A DNA stretch of 64,000 bases from assembly GCA_963969495.1 (NCBI GenBank), contig OZ018317.1:31268503-31332502 (forward strand). Direction: 5' to 3'. The DNA is from Ceratothoa steindachneri (lineage: Eukaryota > Arthropoda > Malacostraca > Isopoda > Cymothoidae). The notes below the pieces were generated by a model. It worked only from the letters and a program-made list of their open reading frames with translations. It did not search any database and was not told the origin of the DNA. Position numbers and translations under genes: made by a program. Positions 44,260 to 55,129 of the stretch are shown here, one piece after another. Within the stretch, counting starts at the first letter, position 1, and each line of letters starts with the position of its first letter.

Positions 44260-46602
44260 CTATCACGAATACATTCATCTGATACGTTGGGGTGGTAAGC
44301 TCACCAGGTAAGAGAACGAATGATTTCGTTCGAGCAACGTACAAAATGACTGCAACCTTCACTGGAAAAGACACCTGACAGACTCCTTGCAGTATACCAC
44401 ACTTGGACGCATCAGGCAGGGGCCTACTGAGGGCAAGAAATGAACGGCAATGGAAGAAGGGTGTATCGATGGATAATTGAAAGCGATGCAATTTTGAAGA
44501 ATCTAGAAGTACAAGGAATCCCAACCTGGCAACAAGGGAGTTTCACAGAGGAGCTATTCTGCAAGAGAAGAACCTTCTGTGGGCCTCCATGTGGGCATGC
44601 TGGATCTTAATTTTGATCTGTGGCCTCTGGTGGTTGAGTTGGTGGGCAAGACAAAAAGGTCCAGGCTTAATGGAGCACAGATCGTGGAAAATTCGGTAGC
44701 AGTAGATCAGGTTGTGCCACAGTAGCCGCCCCTTTATGGAGAATAGATCAAGTTGTTGGTATCTTTCGGAGTAGGAATTGGTGGACTGCCCGTGGACCTG
44801 TTTAGTCCACTTGCGTTGTACTTTCTCGAGGAGTCAGAGGTCAGATATATAGTTAGTATTCCAGACTGGGGAAGCAAAGTTGATAATGGGGCGGATGTCG
44901 CTTACTAATAGTGCTGCCATGAATTGGGTCGTGCGACAGACTGTGGATTTCAAAAGGTTTGTCGCAATGCCTCCAGCCTTTGATACTGTCAGTCTGGTGT
45001 GATGGTGGAATTTTAGGTCTGTGTTGACTGTTACTCCTAGGTCCTTGTGCGATGAAACCCGCTTGACAGGCTTTCCATCCAAGAAGTAGAGATGGTCTGC
45101 AGTTTGGTGGGAATGAGAGAACCTAAGGTGGACACACTTATCTGGTACAAACCTCAGCCCCCAAGACTGAGAGGTATTGGTAAGAATGTTGATGTTGTGT
45201 TGGAGGAATTTTTGATGGGGCTTGGTTATTAGAGGAGGCGAAGTGGAGGTATAACTTGAGGTCATCAGCGAACATCTTGAACTTACAGGTAAGCTGAGAG
45301 CCGATGTGGTTGATGAAGACAATAAAGAGAAGGGGGCCAAGGACTGAACCTTGGGGAACACCGCTAAGAACAGGCTTTGCATCGCTCTTGTGACCACTGA
45401 TAGTGACTATCATGGATTGATTGAGTAAGAAGCTTTACATCCAGTGGAGCAGGTTCCCCGAGATACCCAGGTCTCAGCTTCTCAATGAGGACCACATGGT
45501 GGACTCTGTCAAAGGCTTTAACAAAATCAAATAGAATGAGGTCAACAGTGGTAGTTCAGAGGGTTGGTTCTGGATCCTTTCTGGAAGGTCGGTATAATAT
45601 GGGATGTTTTCCAAGCAAGAAGGGGGGGGAGCCAGTGTTCATGGAGCAGTTGAAGAGAATGGAAAAGGGATAGCTAGCTCCGTAGCACTTTCTTTGAGTA
45701 GGCAGGGGTGGAGACTATCAGGGCCCATGGCTGAGTCGGGTTTGAAGGTTTTGAGTAAATTGCTCAATTGCTTGAACCCGAAAGTGGATGTTTGAGATGG
45801 TGGCAAGGCAGTGTTGTTGGGGGTAAGGATTGTTGAGATCCTCACTGATAAAAGCTGAGGAGAAAGCATCAGCCATAATGGCAGGGTTGTCTGTCAGAAT
45901 CCTATCCTTCATGAGGGAGCCCACCTTTGGTCGGTCAGTCTTCCTGTGCCAGATGTAGGAGTGTAACAGCTTGGGTCTAGTGGGCCGGCAGTCAATCATG
46001 TTCTGTTTGTAGTTTGCCTGGGCAGTAGTGGTGGATGTTTGGTAGCATTCGTTGAGCAGGTTAAATAATAATAGCTGGTGAAGAGCTATGTGAGAATGGC
46101 GTCTGCGGAGACGATGTAGATCCTTATATCTTGCCCATGTTCTGGAGCGTTGCCTCAACAGGCCCTTTGGGATGTGCTTATGCCATGGGGGGGAGTAGGG
46201 TTATTGAGTCCTGAGTGGAACATGGATATTAGCCAAGTTTTGTAGTAGCTGGGTTATAAAGTTGTTTGTCTCATCAATAGTAAGGTGGGCAAGCTCAAAG
46301 TCCCAGTCATAATTGCAGAGGGCTTCCCTGATGTAGTTGTATTTGCCTCTATTCCAATTGAAAGCAAGGTAGTTGTCTAGGCTGTTGTCTGGTAGGTTGC
46401 CCTGAAATAAGTATGAAAATTTGACAAGGACATGCTCGCAGTGGGGGAAGGGAGGTAGGGTGGACACATTGATTATTCTGTTATCCTCAGAGGACAGGAC
46501 CAGGTCCAGAGTACTACCGGAGCGAGTGAATGTTGGCTCATAGACCCACTGGTGAAGGCTCACCAGTGAGGTGGGGTTTGGCCACAAAAAAACTAGGGTC
46601 AA
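44260..46602 (-). mobile_element. CR1/Rex-group LINE, decayed
   Basis: On the minus strand, in order: the endonuclease C-terminus (46540-46400, TRSGSTLDLVLSSEDN, with CEH where SDH is expected), the linker (46158-45718), the RT finger (about 45800, PDSAMGPDSLHPCLLKE), [15 protein letters not shown] (from about 45365), FADDLKLY, then HKDLGVTVNTDLKF and a thumb region (about 45070-44830). It continues in other frames to about 44260 (VQRKWTKQVHG, HQRPQIKI). Several frameshifts. The endonuclease N-terminus is missing. Confidence 0.7.
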
Positions 46603-46639
46603 ATGACTTTTATTTTTTAGAAAAGGCAGATAGGTATAG

Positions 46640-47440
46640 ATAAAACTCAGGGGTCAAAGTCCAGGCCAACACATGAGCAACTCGGACCCCATTCAGTATA
46701 CTAATTGCATTGCCGCACTAAACAGCAATACTTAGTCTCTGCTTGAACCATCCAGCCTTTCTAGGGTCACCAGTATTTTCCCTGAGAAGAAAACCTATTT
46801 CTTTAATAACTTGTGCACTTGAAGGACCCCCCCCAAAACCCACTAGTTTCGATGGCTATTGGCTCAAATAGAAATCTCTCAGTAAGGGCAAAATTCCTTA
46901 TTCTTTTTTTAATTTTCTGCAGCAAAAGCTACAGAGACAGCTGACATGTTAATAATTTGCTCAGAATTAGTATTAACACCCAACTCAGACTCTTTCCATT
47001 CCTAAGAGGAAGCATTGTTATCCCATCTGGATGCTTACCATCTCCTCAATCAAGTCCAACTGGCTCCAAAACAGCTGGCAATCCCACTCTTTTCAGGGTT
47101 TGGCATACTATGTCATTGATGGCTGAATGTCTATGTATCTTTCTGGTAACCAGCTGACAGGACAAGAGATGCACACCCAGAGGATCAACACCAGATCTGC
47201 ATTTACATCTATGTGACTCACAAATTGGTGCACCCACCCTCAAAGCTATGGCAACTCTAAAGGTTTCCGGATCTAACTGAGTTCTCAAAGATGGAACTGG
47301 GATGGCTGACAACCAACAGCCACTATTAGGATGCCACATGGCTAGCAAACATGCTCTTGCAACCTGATCTGCCTTCTCTTTGAGGCCATTCAGTTTGGAG
47401 AGAGAGCCACCCTGCCCACTTGAGCCAAACTGGTAACCGG
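46640..47440 (-). mobile_element. LINE C-terminus with CCHC knuckle and PD-(D/E)xK-like segment
   Basis: The minus frame 47471-47046 reads LDPETFRVAIALRVGAPI, then C-x-C ... VDPLGVHLLSC (Cys-Cys-His-Cys) and RHSAINDIVCQTL. After a frameshift come DGKHPDGITMLPLRNG and further on ETSGFWG and LSIAV-stop-CGNAISIL. C-terminal zinc plus a (R/K)PDG-type nuclease segment is the layout of restriction-like-endonuclease LINEs, although it is also seen in unclassified RT-linked proteins. Only this end survives. LINE-C is joined directly at about 47440. Confidence 0.5.
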
Positions 47441-48106
47441 TGAAAGAACAGCTTGCATGGAAGAAAGCCAATGTGATACCTATATTTAAGAAAGGGGATA
47501 AAACAAATATGTCTAATTACAGACCAGTAAGTTTGACATCAGTGGTAGGGAAAATGATGGAATCTATTATAGCAAGGAACATTAGGGATCACTTGGATAA
47601 GCATAAGTTGATAAAAGAATCACAGCATGGCTTTAGTAAGGGTAAATCCTGCCTGACTAATTTGCTGTCTTTTTATAGTAAGGTGTATGAAGCAGCAGAT
47701 AAGGATGAAAACTATGATATTTTATACTTGGACTTTAGTAAGGCTTTTGATCGAGTGCCACACTTACGGCTTCTGAGCAAAGTTAAAGCACACAGGATCG
47801 ATGGCAGTATATTTAGGTGGATTCAGTCATGGCTTGGTGACAGAGAGCAAAGAGTTAGTATAGATGGAGTTAAATCTGAGTGGGGGTGTGTTAGCAGTGG
47901 AGTTCCGCAAGGATCTGTTTTGGGTCCCTTGCTATTCTTAATTTATATTAATGATCTTGACATAGGTATAAGTAGTGACCTGAGTAAATTTGCTGATGAT
48001 ACTAAGCTAGGTAGGGCCATTAGGGCTGATTCTGATGCTGTTGTAATGCAGGAGGAATTGACCATTCTGTCCAATTGGGCTGAGAAATGGCAAATGAAGT
48101 TTAACA

Positions 48107-48366
48107 TAGACAAATGTAGTGTACTTAGTATAGGTAGAAATAATCCACTGAATAGTTATAAATTAAATGGGAGAAATTTAGGGAGGACCGATTGTGAGAG
48201 GGACTTGGGTATTTTGGTAAGTTCAGACCTTCGTCCTAGACAAATGTAGTGTACTTAGTATAGGTAGAAATAATCCACTGAATAGTTATAAATTAAATGG
48301 GAGAAATTTAGGGAGGACCGATTGTGAGAGGGACTTGGGTATTTTGGTAAGTTCAGACCTTCGTCC
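48107..48366 (+). repeat. 130-bp perfect tandem duplication
   Basis: 48107-48236 and 48237-48366 appear identical by eye (both start TAGACAAATGTAGTG and end TTCGTCC). The second copy ends at the 5' junction of the nested CR1. Confidence 0.9.
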
Positions 48367-48368
48367 TT

Positions 48369-50004
48369 GATCCAAATAACTTTAGACCGGTTAGCCTAAC
48401 TCCTGTAGTCTGTAAAATTCTTGAGAAAATAGTTAAAAAAGGGATTTGCCAACATCTAGAGAGGGAGGGGTTAATCAGCGATGCTCAGCATGGGTTTAGA
48501 TCAGGTAGATCATGTTTGACTAACTTACTAGACTTTCTGGAGTTTGTAACAGATCAAGTAGATAAGGGAGAGAATGTAGATATAATTTACTTAGATTTTA
48601 GTAAAGCATTTGATAAGGTACCACACAGGAGACTAGTTCATAAATTAAAAATGATTGGGATATGTGGGGGTGTTTCAAATTGGATAGCTGAGTGGCTGAA
48701 AGACAGGAAGCAAAGGGTAGTGCTAAATGGTGTAAAGTCAGAGTGGAGGGATGTTATCAGTGGGGTTCCTCAGGGATCAGTTCTCGGTCCATTATTATTT
48801 GTCATCTATATAAACGATCTTGGGGAGGCAGTTAATAATAAAGTGTCAATTTTTGCGGATGATACCAAATTAGCAGCTGTAGTTAAAGATATTGATGATA
48901 ATTTTAAAGTGCAGGGGGACTTAAATAAATTGTTATCCTGGGCACATAAGTGGCAAATGACTTTCAACCTTGATAAGTGCAAAGTTATTAACATGGGAAA
49001 AGATAATAGAGAATTTAACTATGAAATGGATGGGCATTGGCTGAGCTCAGTAGAGGATGAGAAAGATCTAGGAGTAGTAATAGATAAGTCATTAAGGTTT
49101 TCTAAGCAGTGTATTGAAGCAAGAAATAGGGCAAATAGAGTGCTGGGTTTTATTAAGAGAAATGTCAGTTACAAAAGTAAGGAGGTTATTCTTAAACTCT
49201 ATAACTCTTATGTTAGGCCGCATCTAGAGTACTGTATACAGGCATGGTCCCCACATTTTAGACACGATATTAACCTTCTTGAGTCAGTGCAACTGAGGGC
49301 AACAAAGATTATTCCTTCCCTGAGGCACCTTGAATATGAAGATAGACTGAGGGTATTAAATATGTTCTCGTTCGAAAGGAGGTGTGTGAGAGGGGATATG
49401 ATTGAGCTGTTTAAAATTTTTTCCGGGATAGATAAATTGGATGTTAGCAAGTTTTTTGAGTTAGATGATGGAAATCGGACTAGAGGTCACCACTTGAAAA
49501 TTAAAAAGCAAGGGTGTAGGTTGGATTTAAGAAAATATTTTTTCACCAATAGAGTGGTAGACTTCTGGAACAAATTGCCGCAGAGGGTAGTAGGTAGTCC
49601 AAATCTAAATGTATTTAAGAGTAGGTTGGATGAGTTTATGGGAAGGGAAGGTTGTGATGGTTCCTAAGTTTTGTATATATTAATATTGTTTGTATATATC
49701 TATAGCTGCATGATTTAGTTCTTGACAAGCCTTGATTGGTGATACCCTTGTTTCTGGATGCAATCCTCTGGATGTAGTTTTCCTGGGAGTTTGGGTGCCT
49801 TGAAAAAGAGGCCGCTTGACTCGGATGACCTATGATGAGCCCTTGTGGCTTTTGTCATCCGTTATATTATATTGTGGGGGACTTTGATTTTGTCTTCCCC
49901 TGGTGATGGTGCTTTTTGTGGGTGGGTTTTGACGGAGGCGGATGACCTTTGATAGGCCCTTGTGGCTTTTGTCATCCGTGTAATTATGTTATGTATGTTA
50001 TGTT
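48369..50004 (+). mobile_element. 5'-truncated CR1 copy nested in LINE-C
   Basis: Matches 53501-51866 of the full-length CR1 in inverse orientation. Its open frame (48516-49667, 383 residues) is identical to the ORF2 C-terminus except Leu for Arg in SVQ(L/R)RATK. The 3' end is a TTATG array (one unit shortened) at 49984-50004. It starts within the ORF2 finger region, so it lacks the endonuclease. Classic 5' truncation by target-primed reverse transcription. Confidence 0.9.
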
Positions 50005-50819
50005 AAAGCAATGCCTAAATGCTAAGAATAAAGCTAATAGGATATTGGGATTCATTAGGAGGAGTGTAAGCAATAAGAGTGCTGAAGTCATTCTAAAACT
50101 GTATCTGGCGCTAGTTAGGCCTCATCTAGACTATGCAGTACAATTTTGGTCACCATATTATAGGAAGGATATTGATTTGCTTGAGTCTGTGCAGAGAAGG
50201 ATGACAAAGATGATTGGTGGGCTAAGGAACTTACCTTATGGTGAAAGGCTCAGAAAACTAAATACATACATTGGAAAGGAGAAGAGTCAGAGGGGGATTA
50301 ATTGAAGTCTTCAAATGGGTAAAAGGATATAATAAAGGGGATCTGGGTAAGGTTCTTATACTTAGTGAACATGACAGGACACGTAGCAATGGGTTTAAGC
50401 TTGATAAGTATAGGTTTAGGAAGGAGATTGGGAGGAATTGGTTTACAAATCGTGTGGTAGATGAATGGAATAGGCTCACTAGACATGTGATAGAAGCCTC
50501 CTCTCTGGGTAGTTTTAAGAATAGATTAGATAAATATATGAATGAAGCTGCTAGATGGGACTGACTTTTTTATGTACATATGTATATATTTTTCTAAGGA
50601 GTGGGGAGATTATTTTGCGGTTGCATGAATGGACATAATCCTCTGGATGCATTTTATGTATATTGTAGATTAGATCTGACGAACTCCTGTAAAGGGTGAC
50701 AATGTTGATGACTTTTCTCTGGTAAGAAATCTTTTGTGTGTTGACTGGAACAGGAGCTGCCAAGTGTAGGCCATGAATGGTCTTTTGCAGTCTCCTTCTT
50801 TTCTTATGTTCTTATGTTA

Positions 50820-51495
50820 TTAAAGGGTTAACTGAAATCAAGGAGGATATGTACCCAGGGAGAACAATGCCTTGTGTCAATTGTATTCCTAAGCCACTCA
50901 TCCCAATTGGGATATTTGCCTCAGTCCATGAATCCCTTGAAAAGTCAATGTTGATTAGTGTGGAGACAGCATCTTTCACAGTCATTAAAAAACTCTAAAG
51001 ATGCCATTTTCCTGTAGGTGGAGAGGATCTGAAGAGGTACTGCAGCTTAGGTAAAGAAAATGAATTTTTTAACTCCATGCTTGCATCTTGAGGAAATGAA
51101 GTCATTCCTCACTATTGTGTAACCAGGAATATTCACTACCGCATCAGGGACACGATTCATTTACTGCAAAAAGGTGTACATTTTATTCTAAACAAAAATT
51201 ATGTTCATAGAAAATCTTATTACTAAGGTTGTTTACATTTTTTAAAGCAAAGTTGAGTAGAAATGTTGAGTTTAGGAATAAGGTCTTGGCTGACCAGGAT
51301 TCTACCCGTTTTGAGCATTGGCTGCAGAATGCTCCCTGATTTCTTTGTGCTGAAGCAAAGTTAGATTTTAATTTATTTAGCCATTTGAGAAATTTGAGTT
51401 GCATAGATATTTTGTGTGTTAAGTAATCCACGTTTCAGAAGTGGGTCATTTATGTTGTCTCTGAATAAGTTGGCAAATAGGGGCTAACTTACCAA
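50820..51495. other. Unassigned spacer
   Basis: No coding region recognised. A minus-strand frame at 51431-51183 has no motif I know and is probably chance, or a degraded continuation of the ORF1-like fragment beside it. Confidence 0.3.
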
Positions 51496-51860
51496 GTAAG
51501 AGGTATGTTAGTATCTCATCAAATTTTGTCTGGACAGTTTCTGGTTCATTACCAAGGCCCCTGACAACTACCGAGTTTACTTGCTTCTCCCTTTCTTGTG
51601 TTTCAACAAATTCTTCATGGAGTGCTTTCCTAAACTTAGGGTCATTTACATTTATAGCTGCAGGTGGTGGTACAAGCTTAACATCAGATTTAAGTTGTTC
51701 AACCTCTTTCTGTAAGTTACTGACAATATCTGTTAAAGGTTTAAGGAGCTTAATCTTGTCAACTTAAGTTTGGACCGAGTGGGCTAAAGTTTGTACAGTA
51801 GTAAAGAGTTGAGCTATATCTGTAGCACTTGGCATGTATGCAGGTTGAATTTGATTCTGT
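51495..51860 (-). pseudogene. ORF1-like coiled-coil fragment of another retroelement
   Basis: The minus strand from 51857 reads IQPAYMPSATDIAQLFTTVQ, a stop, then IVSNLQKEVEQLKSDVKL (heptad-like), and DPKFRKALHEEFVETQEREK followed by VNSVVVRGLGNEPETVQTKF. The coiled coil followed by a basic E-R-x-K-x-x-x-V-V-V-x-G-L motif is typical of LINE ORF1 proteins with an RNA-binding domain. Its upstream half may lie at 56470-56660, on the far side of the CR1. Confidence 0.5.
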
Positions 51861-52202
51861 GGTTAACATAACATAACATAACATAATTACACGGATGACA
51901 AAAGCCACAAGGGCCTATCAAAGGTCATCCGCCTCCGTCAAAACCCACCCACAAAAAGCACCATCACCAGGGGAAGACAAAATCAAAGTCCCCCACAATA
52001 TAATATAACGGATGACAAAAGCCACAAGGGCTCATCATAGGTCATCCGAGTCAAGCGGCCTCTTTTTCAAGGCACCCAAACTCCCAGGAAAACTACATCC
52101 AGAGGATTGCATCCAGAAACAAGGGTATCACCAATCAAGGCTTGTCAAGAACTAAATCATGCAGCTATAGATATATACAAACAATATTAATATATACAAA
52201 AC

Positions 52203-55106
52203 TTAGGAACCATCACAACCTTCCCTTCCCATAAACTCATCCAACCTACTCTTAAATACATTTAGATTTGGACTACCTACTACCCTCTGCGGCAATTTGT
52301 TCCAGAAGTCTACCACTCTATTGGTGAAAAAATATTTTCTTAAATCCAACCTACACCCTTGCTTTTTAATTTTCAAGTGGTGACCTCTAGTCCGATTTCC
52401 ATCATCTAACTCAAAAAACTTGCTAACATCCAATTTATCTATCCCGGAAAAAATTTTAAACAGCTCAATCATATCCCCTCTCACACACCTCCTTTCGAAC
52501 GAGAACATATTTAATACCCTCAGTCTATCTTCATATTCAAGGTGCCTCAGGGAAGGAATAATCTTTGTTGCCCTCCGTTGCACTGACTCAAGAAGGTTAA
52601 TATCGTGTCTAAAATGTGGGGACCATGCCTGTATACAGTACTCTAGATGTGGCCTAACATAAGAGTTATAGAGTTTAAGAATAACCTCCTTACTTTTGTA
52701 ACTGACATTTCTCTTAATAAAACCCAGCACTCTATTTGCCCTATTTCTTGCTTCAATACACTGCTTAGAAAACCTTAATGACTTATCTATTACTACTCCT
52801 AGATCTTTCTCATCCTCTACTGAGCTCAGCCAATGCCCATCCATTTCATAGTTAAATTCTCTATTATCTTTTCCCATGTTAATAACTTTGCACTTATCAA
52901 GGTTGAAAGTCATTTGCCACTTATGTGCCCAGGATAACAATTTATTTAAGTCCCCCTGCACTTTAAAATTATCATCAATATCTTTAACTACAGCTGCTAA
53001 TTTGGTATCATCCGCAAAAATTGACACTTTATTATTAACTGCCTCCCCAAGATCGTTTATATAGATGACAAATAATAATGGACCAAGAACTGATCCCTGA
53101 GGAACCCCACTGATAACATCCCTCCACTCTGACTTTACACCATTTAGCACTACCCTTTGCTTCCTGTCTTTCAGCCACTCAGCTATCCAATTTGAAACAC
53201 CCCCACATATCCCAATCATTTTTAATTTATGAACTAGTCTCCTGTGTGGTACCTTATCAAATGCTTTACTAAAATCTAAGTAAATTATATCTACATTCTC
53301 TCCCTTATCTACTTGATCTGTTACAAACTCCAGAAAGTCTAGTAAGTTAGTCAAACATGATCTACCTGATCTAAACCCATGCTGAGCATCGCTGATTAAC
53401 CCCTCCCTCTCTAGATGTTGGCAAATCCCTTTTTTAACTATTTTCTCAAGAATTTTACAGACTACAGGAGTTAGGCTAACCGGTCTAAAGTTATTTGGAT
53501 CCTCTTTACTACCCTTCTTGAAAATGGGGACTACATTCGCTCTCTTCCAATCATCGGGTATTTCTCCATATTCCAATGACCTAGTATATAACTTGTCCAG
53601 AGCTATTGAGATACTTTCTACCCCTTCTTTAAGTATCCTAGAATGAATATTATCAGGGCCGGAGGTCTTGGTAGTATCTAAATCACCTATTAGTCCTTTT
53701 ATCATCCTCCGATCCACACAAATGTTAGTAAACACCTCTTTTCCTGACCTATGAGTACTATACATAGGACTATTTAGTTTCTCTTTTGTAAATACTGATG
53801 CAAAATGACCATTTAGTACCTCAACTATTTCCTCATCAGTTTCTCTCACAAACCCTTCATATTTGATAGGTCCTATTTTAACTCTGCCACACTTGTTATT
53901 AATTTTATAGTAACTAAAGAACTTTCTAGGATCTTTGTTGCTATCCTGAGCTAATTTAATTTCTGACACCCTTTTGTTCTTTTTTATAATCTTATTTAAC
54001 TCATTCCTAGCCATTCTATAATCACTTAAATTTTGAATATTATTTTCTACCTGTAATTTTTTATATGCCCTTTTCTTCTCTGAAATTTTTCTAGCTATCT
54101 CCTGATTCCACCATAATGGTTTCCTACTTTTGTTCCTAATGGCCTTCATTGGGATACATTGTTCTTGGACTACATTTATTATATGCTTGAAAGTATCCCA
54201 CATCCCATAAGCATTTTTACCTCTGAATTCTATATCCCAGTCTACCAAATTTAGCAAGCTTCGAAGTTTTACATAATCTCCCTTATGAAAATTTGGAACT
54301 TTTTCAGCATTCTCAGTTATTTTACCCTTCTCAATTCCCAAGTTAAAACGAACTATCTGATGGTCACTATTTCCCAATGCTTCCCCAACAGTCAATTCTT
54401 GAACTAAATGATCACTGTTAGAAAGTACTAAATCTAATATATTGTCTCCCCTCGTTGAATCGTTAACAAATTGATTCAAAAAATTATCCTCAAAGCATTC
54501 TATGAACCTGCCACTTGTTCTATCCCTACCTATCATATTTTCCCAGTCCACAGAGTTTAAGTTGAAGTCCCCAATAATAACTGCATCTGTTTCACATCCC
54601 TTACTTATTTCCCTTATCATTAGTTCATCTATATCATCAGTCTGCCCAGGTGGCCTGTAAAAAGCTCCCAAATGCACCATTCTATTTTTACTGAACCTAA
54701 TATCTATCCAAAGTGACTCAACTCCATCCTGCTTTATTGAAGTATTTAAACTTGAAACAATGTTGTTTTTTATATAGATAATTATTCCTCCACCAATCCT
54801 ACCTGTCCTTTGACTAATGTACATATTATAGCCCTGAAAATCAAATTCACTTATAGTGTCACTAAATTCTATTTCATTAACCCATGATTCAGTAACGCAT
54901 AATATATCTATATCCTCATTGCTAATATAACTAAATAGCTCATCCTTCTTGTTTCTAAGACTACGAGCATTTGTATAGAAACAATTTAACCCCCCTATCC
55001 CTGAAGCACCTCTTGAAACTTGAATGACCTCACCTCTATCGCCTTGGAACCTATTTCTGTTATCTGCCAAGTCCATTCTACTTTCAGTACTATAATGTCC
55101 TCTCAT
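52203..55106 (-). CDS. CR1 ORF2: APE endonuclease and reverse transcriptase
   Basis: 967 residues, uninterrupted. The N-terminal apurinic-type endonuclease starts at about residue 40: TNARS (Asn46), TESW (Glu74), GDFN (Asp180, Asn182), NSDHQIV (Asp248, His249), so the catalytic set is present. The linker leads to RT: WKRANVVPIFKKGSK (520-534), motif A YLDFSKAFD (609-617), motif [12 protein letters not shown] (666-676), motif C FADD (697-700). The C-terminus ends with FKSRLDEFMGREGCDGS. There is no RNase H, as expected for CR1. Family role: nicks the target and copies the element RNA into it. The completeness suggests a recently active copy. Confidence 0.92.
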   Translation of the reverse strand: MRGHYSTESRMDLADNRNRFQGDRGEVIQVSRGASGIGGLNCFYTNARSLRNKKDELFSYISNEDIDILCVTESWVNEIEFSDTISEFDFQGYNMYISQRTGRIGGGIIIYIKNNIVSSLNTSIKQDGVESLWIDIRFSKNRMVHLGAFYRPPGQTDDIDELMIREISKGCETDAVIIGDFNLNSVDWENMIGRDRTSGRFIECFEDNFLNQFVNDSTRGDNILDLVLSNSDHLVQELTVGEALGNSDHQIVRFNLGIEKGKITENAEKVPNFHKGDYVKLRSLLNLVDWDIEFRGKNAYGMWDTFKHIINVVQEQCIPMKAIRNKSRKPLWWNQEIARKISEKKRAYKKLQVENNIQNLSDYRMARNELNKIIKKNKRVSEIKLAQDSNKDPRKFFSYYKINNKCGRVKIGPIKYEGFVRETDEEIVEVLNGHFASVFTKEKLNSPMYSTHRSGKEVFTNICVDRRMIKGLIGDLDTTKTSGPDNIHSRILKEGVESISIALDKLYTRSLEYGEIPDDWKRANVVPIFKKGSKEDPNNFRPVSLTPVVCKILEKIVKKGICQHLEREGLISDAQHGFRSGRSCLTNLLDFLEFVTDQVDKGENVDIIYLDFSKAFDKVPHRRLVHKLKMIGICGGVSNWIAEWLKDRKQRVVLNGVKSEWRDVISGVPQGSVLGPLLFVIYINDLGEAVNNKVSIFADDTKLAAVVKDIDDNFKVQGDLNKLLSWAHKWQMTFNLDKCKVINMGKDNREFNYEMDGHWLSSVEDEKDLGVVIDKSLRFSKQCIEARNRANRVLGFIKRNVSYKSKEVILKLYNSYVRPHLEYCIQAWSPHFRHDINLLESVQRRATKIIPSLRHLEYEDRLRVLNMFSFERRCVRGDMIELFKIFSGIDKLDVSKFFELDDGNRTRGHHLKIKKQGCRLDLRKYFFTNRVVDFWNKLPQRVVGSPNLNVFKSRLDEFMGREGCDGS

Positions 55107-55129
55107 AATTCCCTGACCACTATTAGTAT

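Larger units (their letters stand above)
47440..50820 (+). mobile_element. LINE-C, 5'-truncated CR1-group LINE, host of a nested CR1
   Basis: 47440-48236 is an open RT frame ([61 protein letters not shown]). It is split by a 130-bp tandem duplication and the CR1 at 48369-50004. It resumes as KQCLNAKNKANRILGF (from about 50004), passes a frameshift near 50270 and ends KNRLDKYMNEAARWD, stop at 50562-50564. The 3' end carries TTCTTATGT repeated twice at about 50797-50815, a CR1-style short terminal repeat. The endonuclease is missing. Confidence 0.8.
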
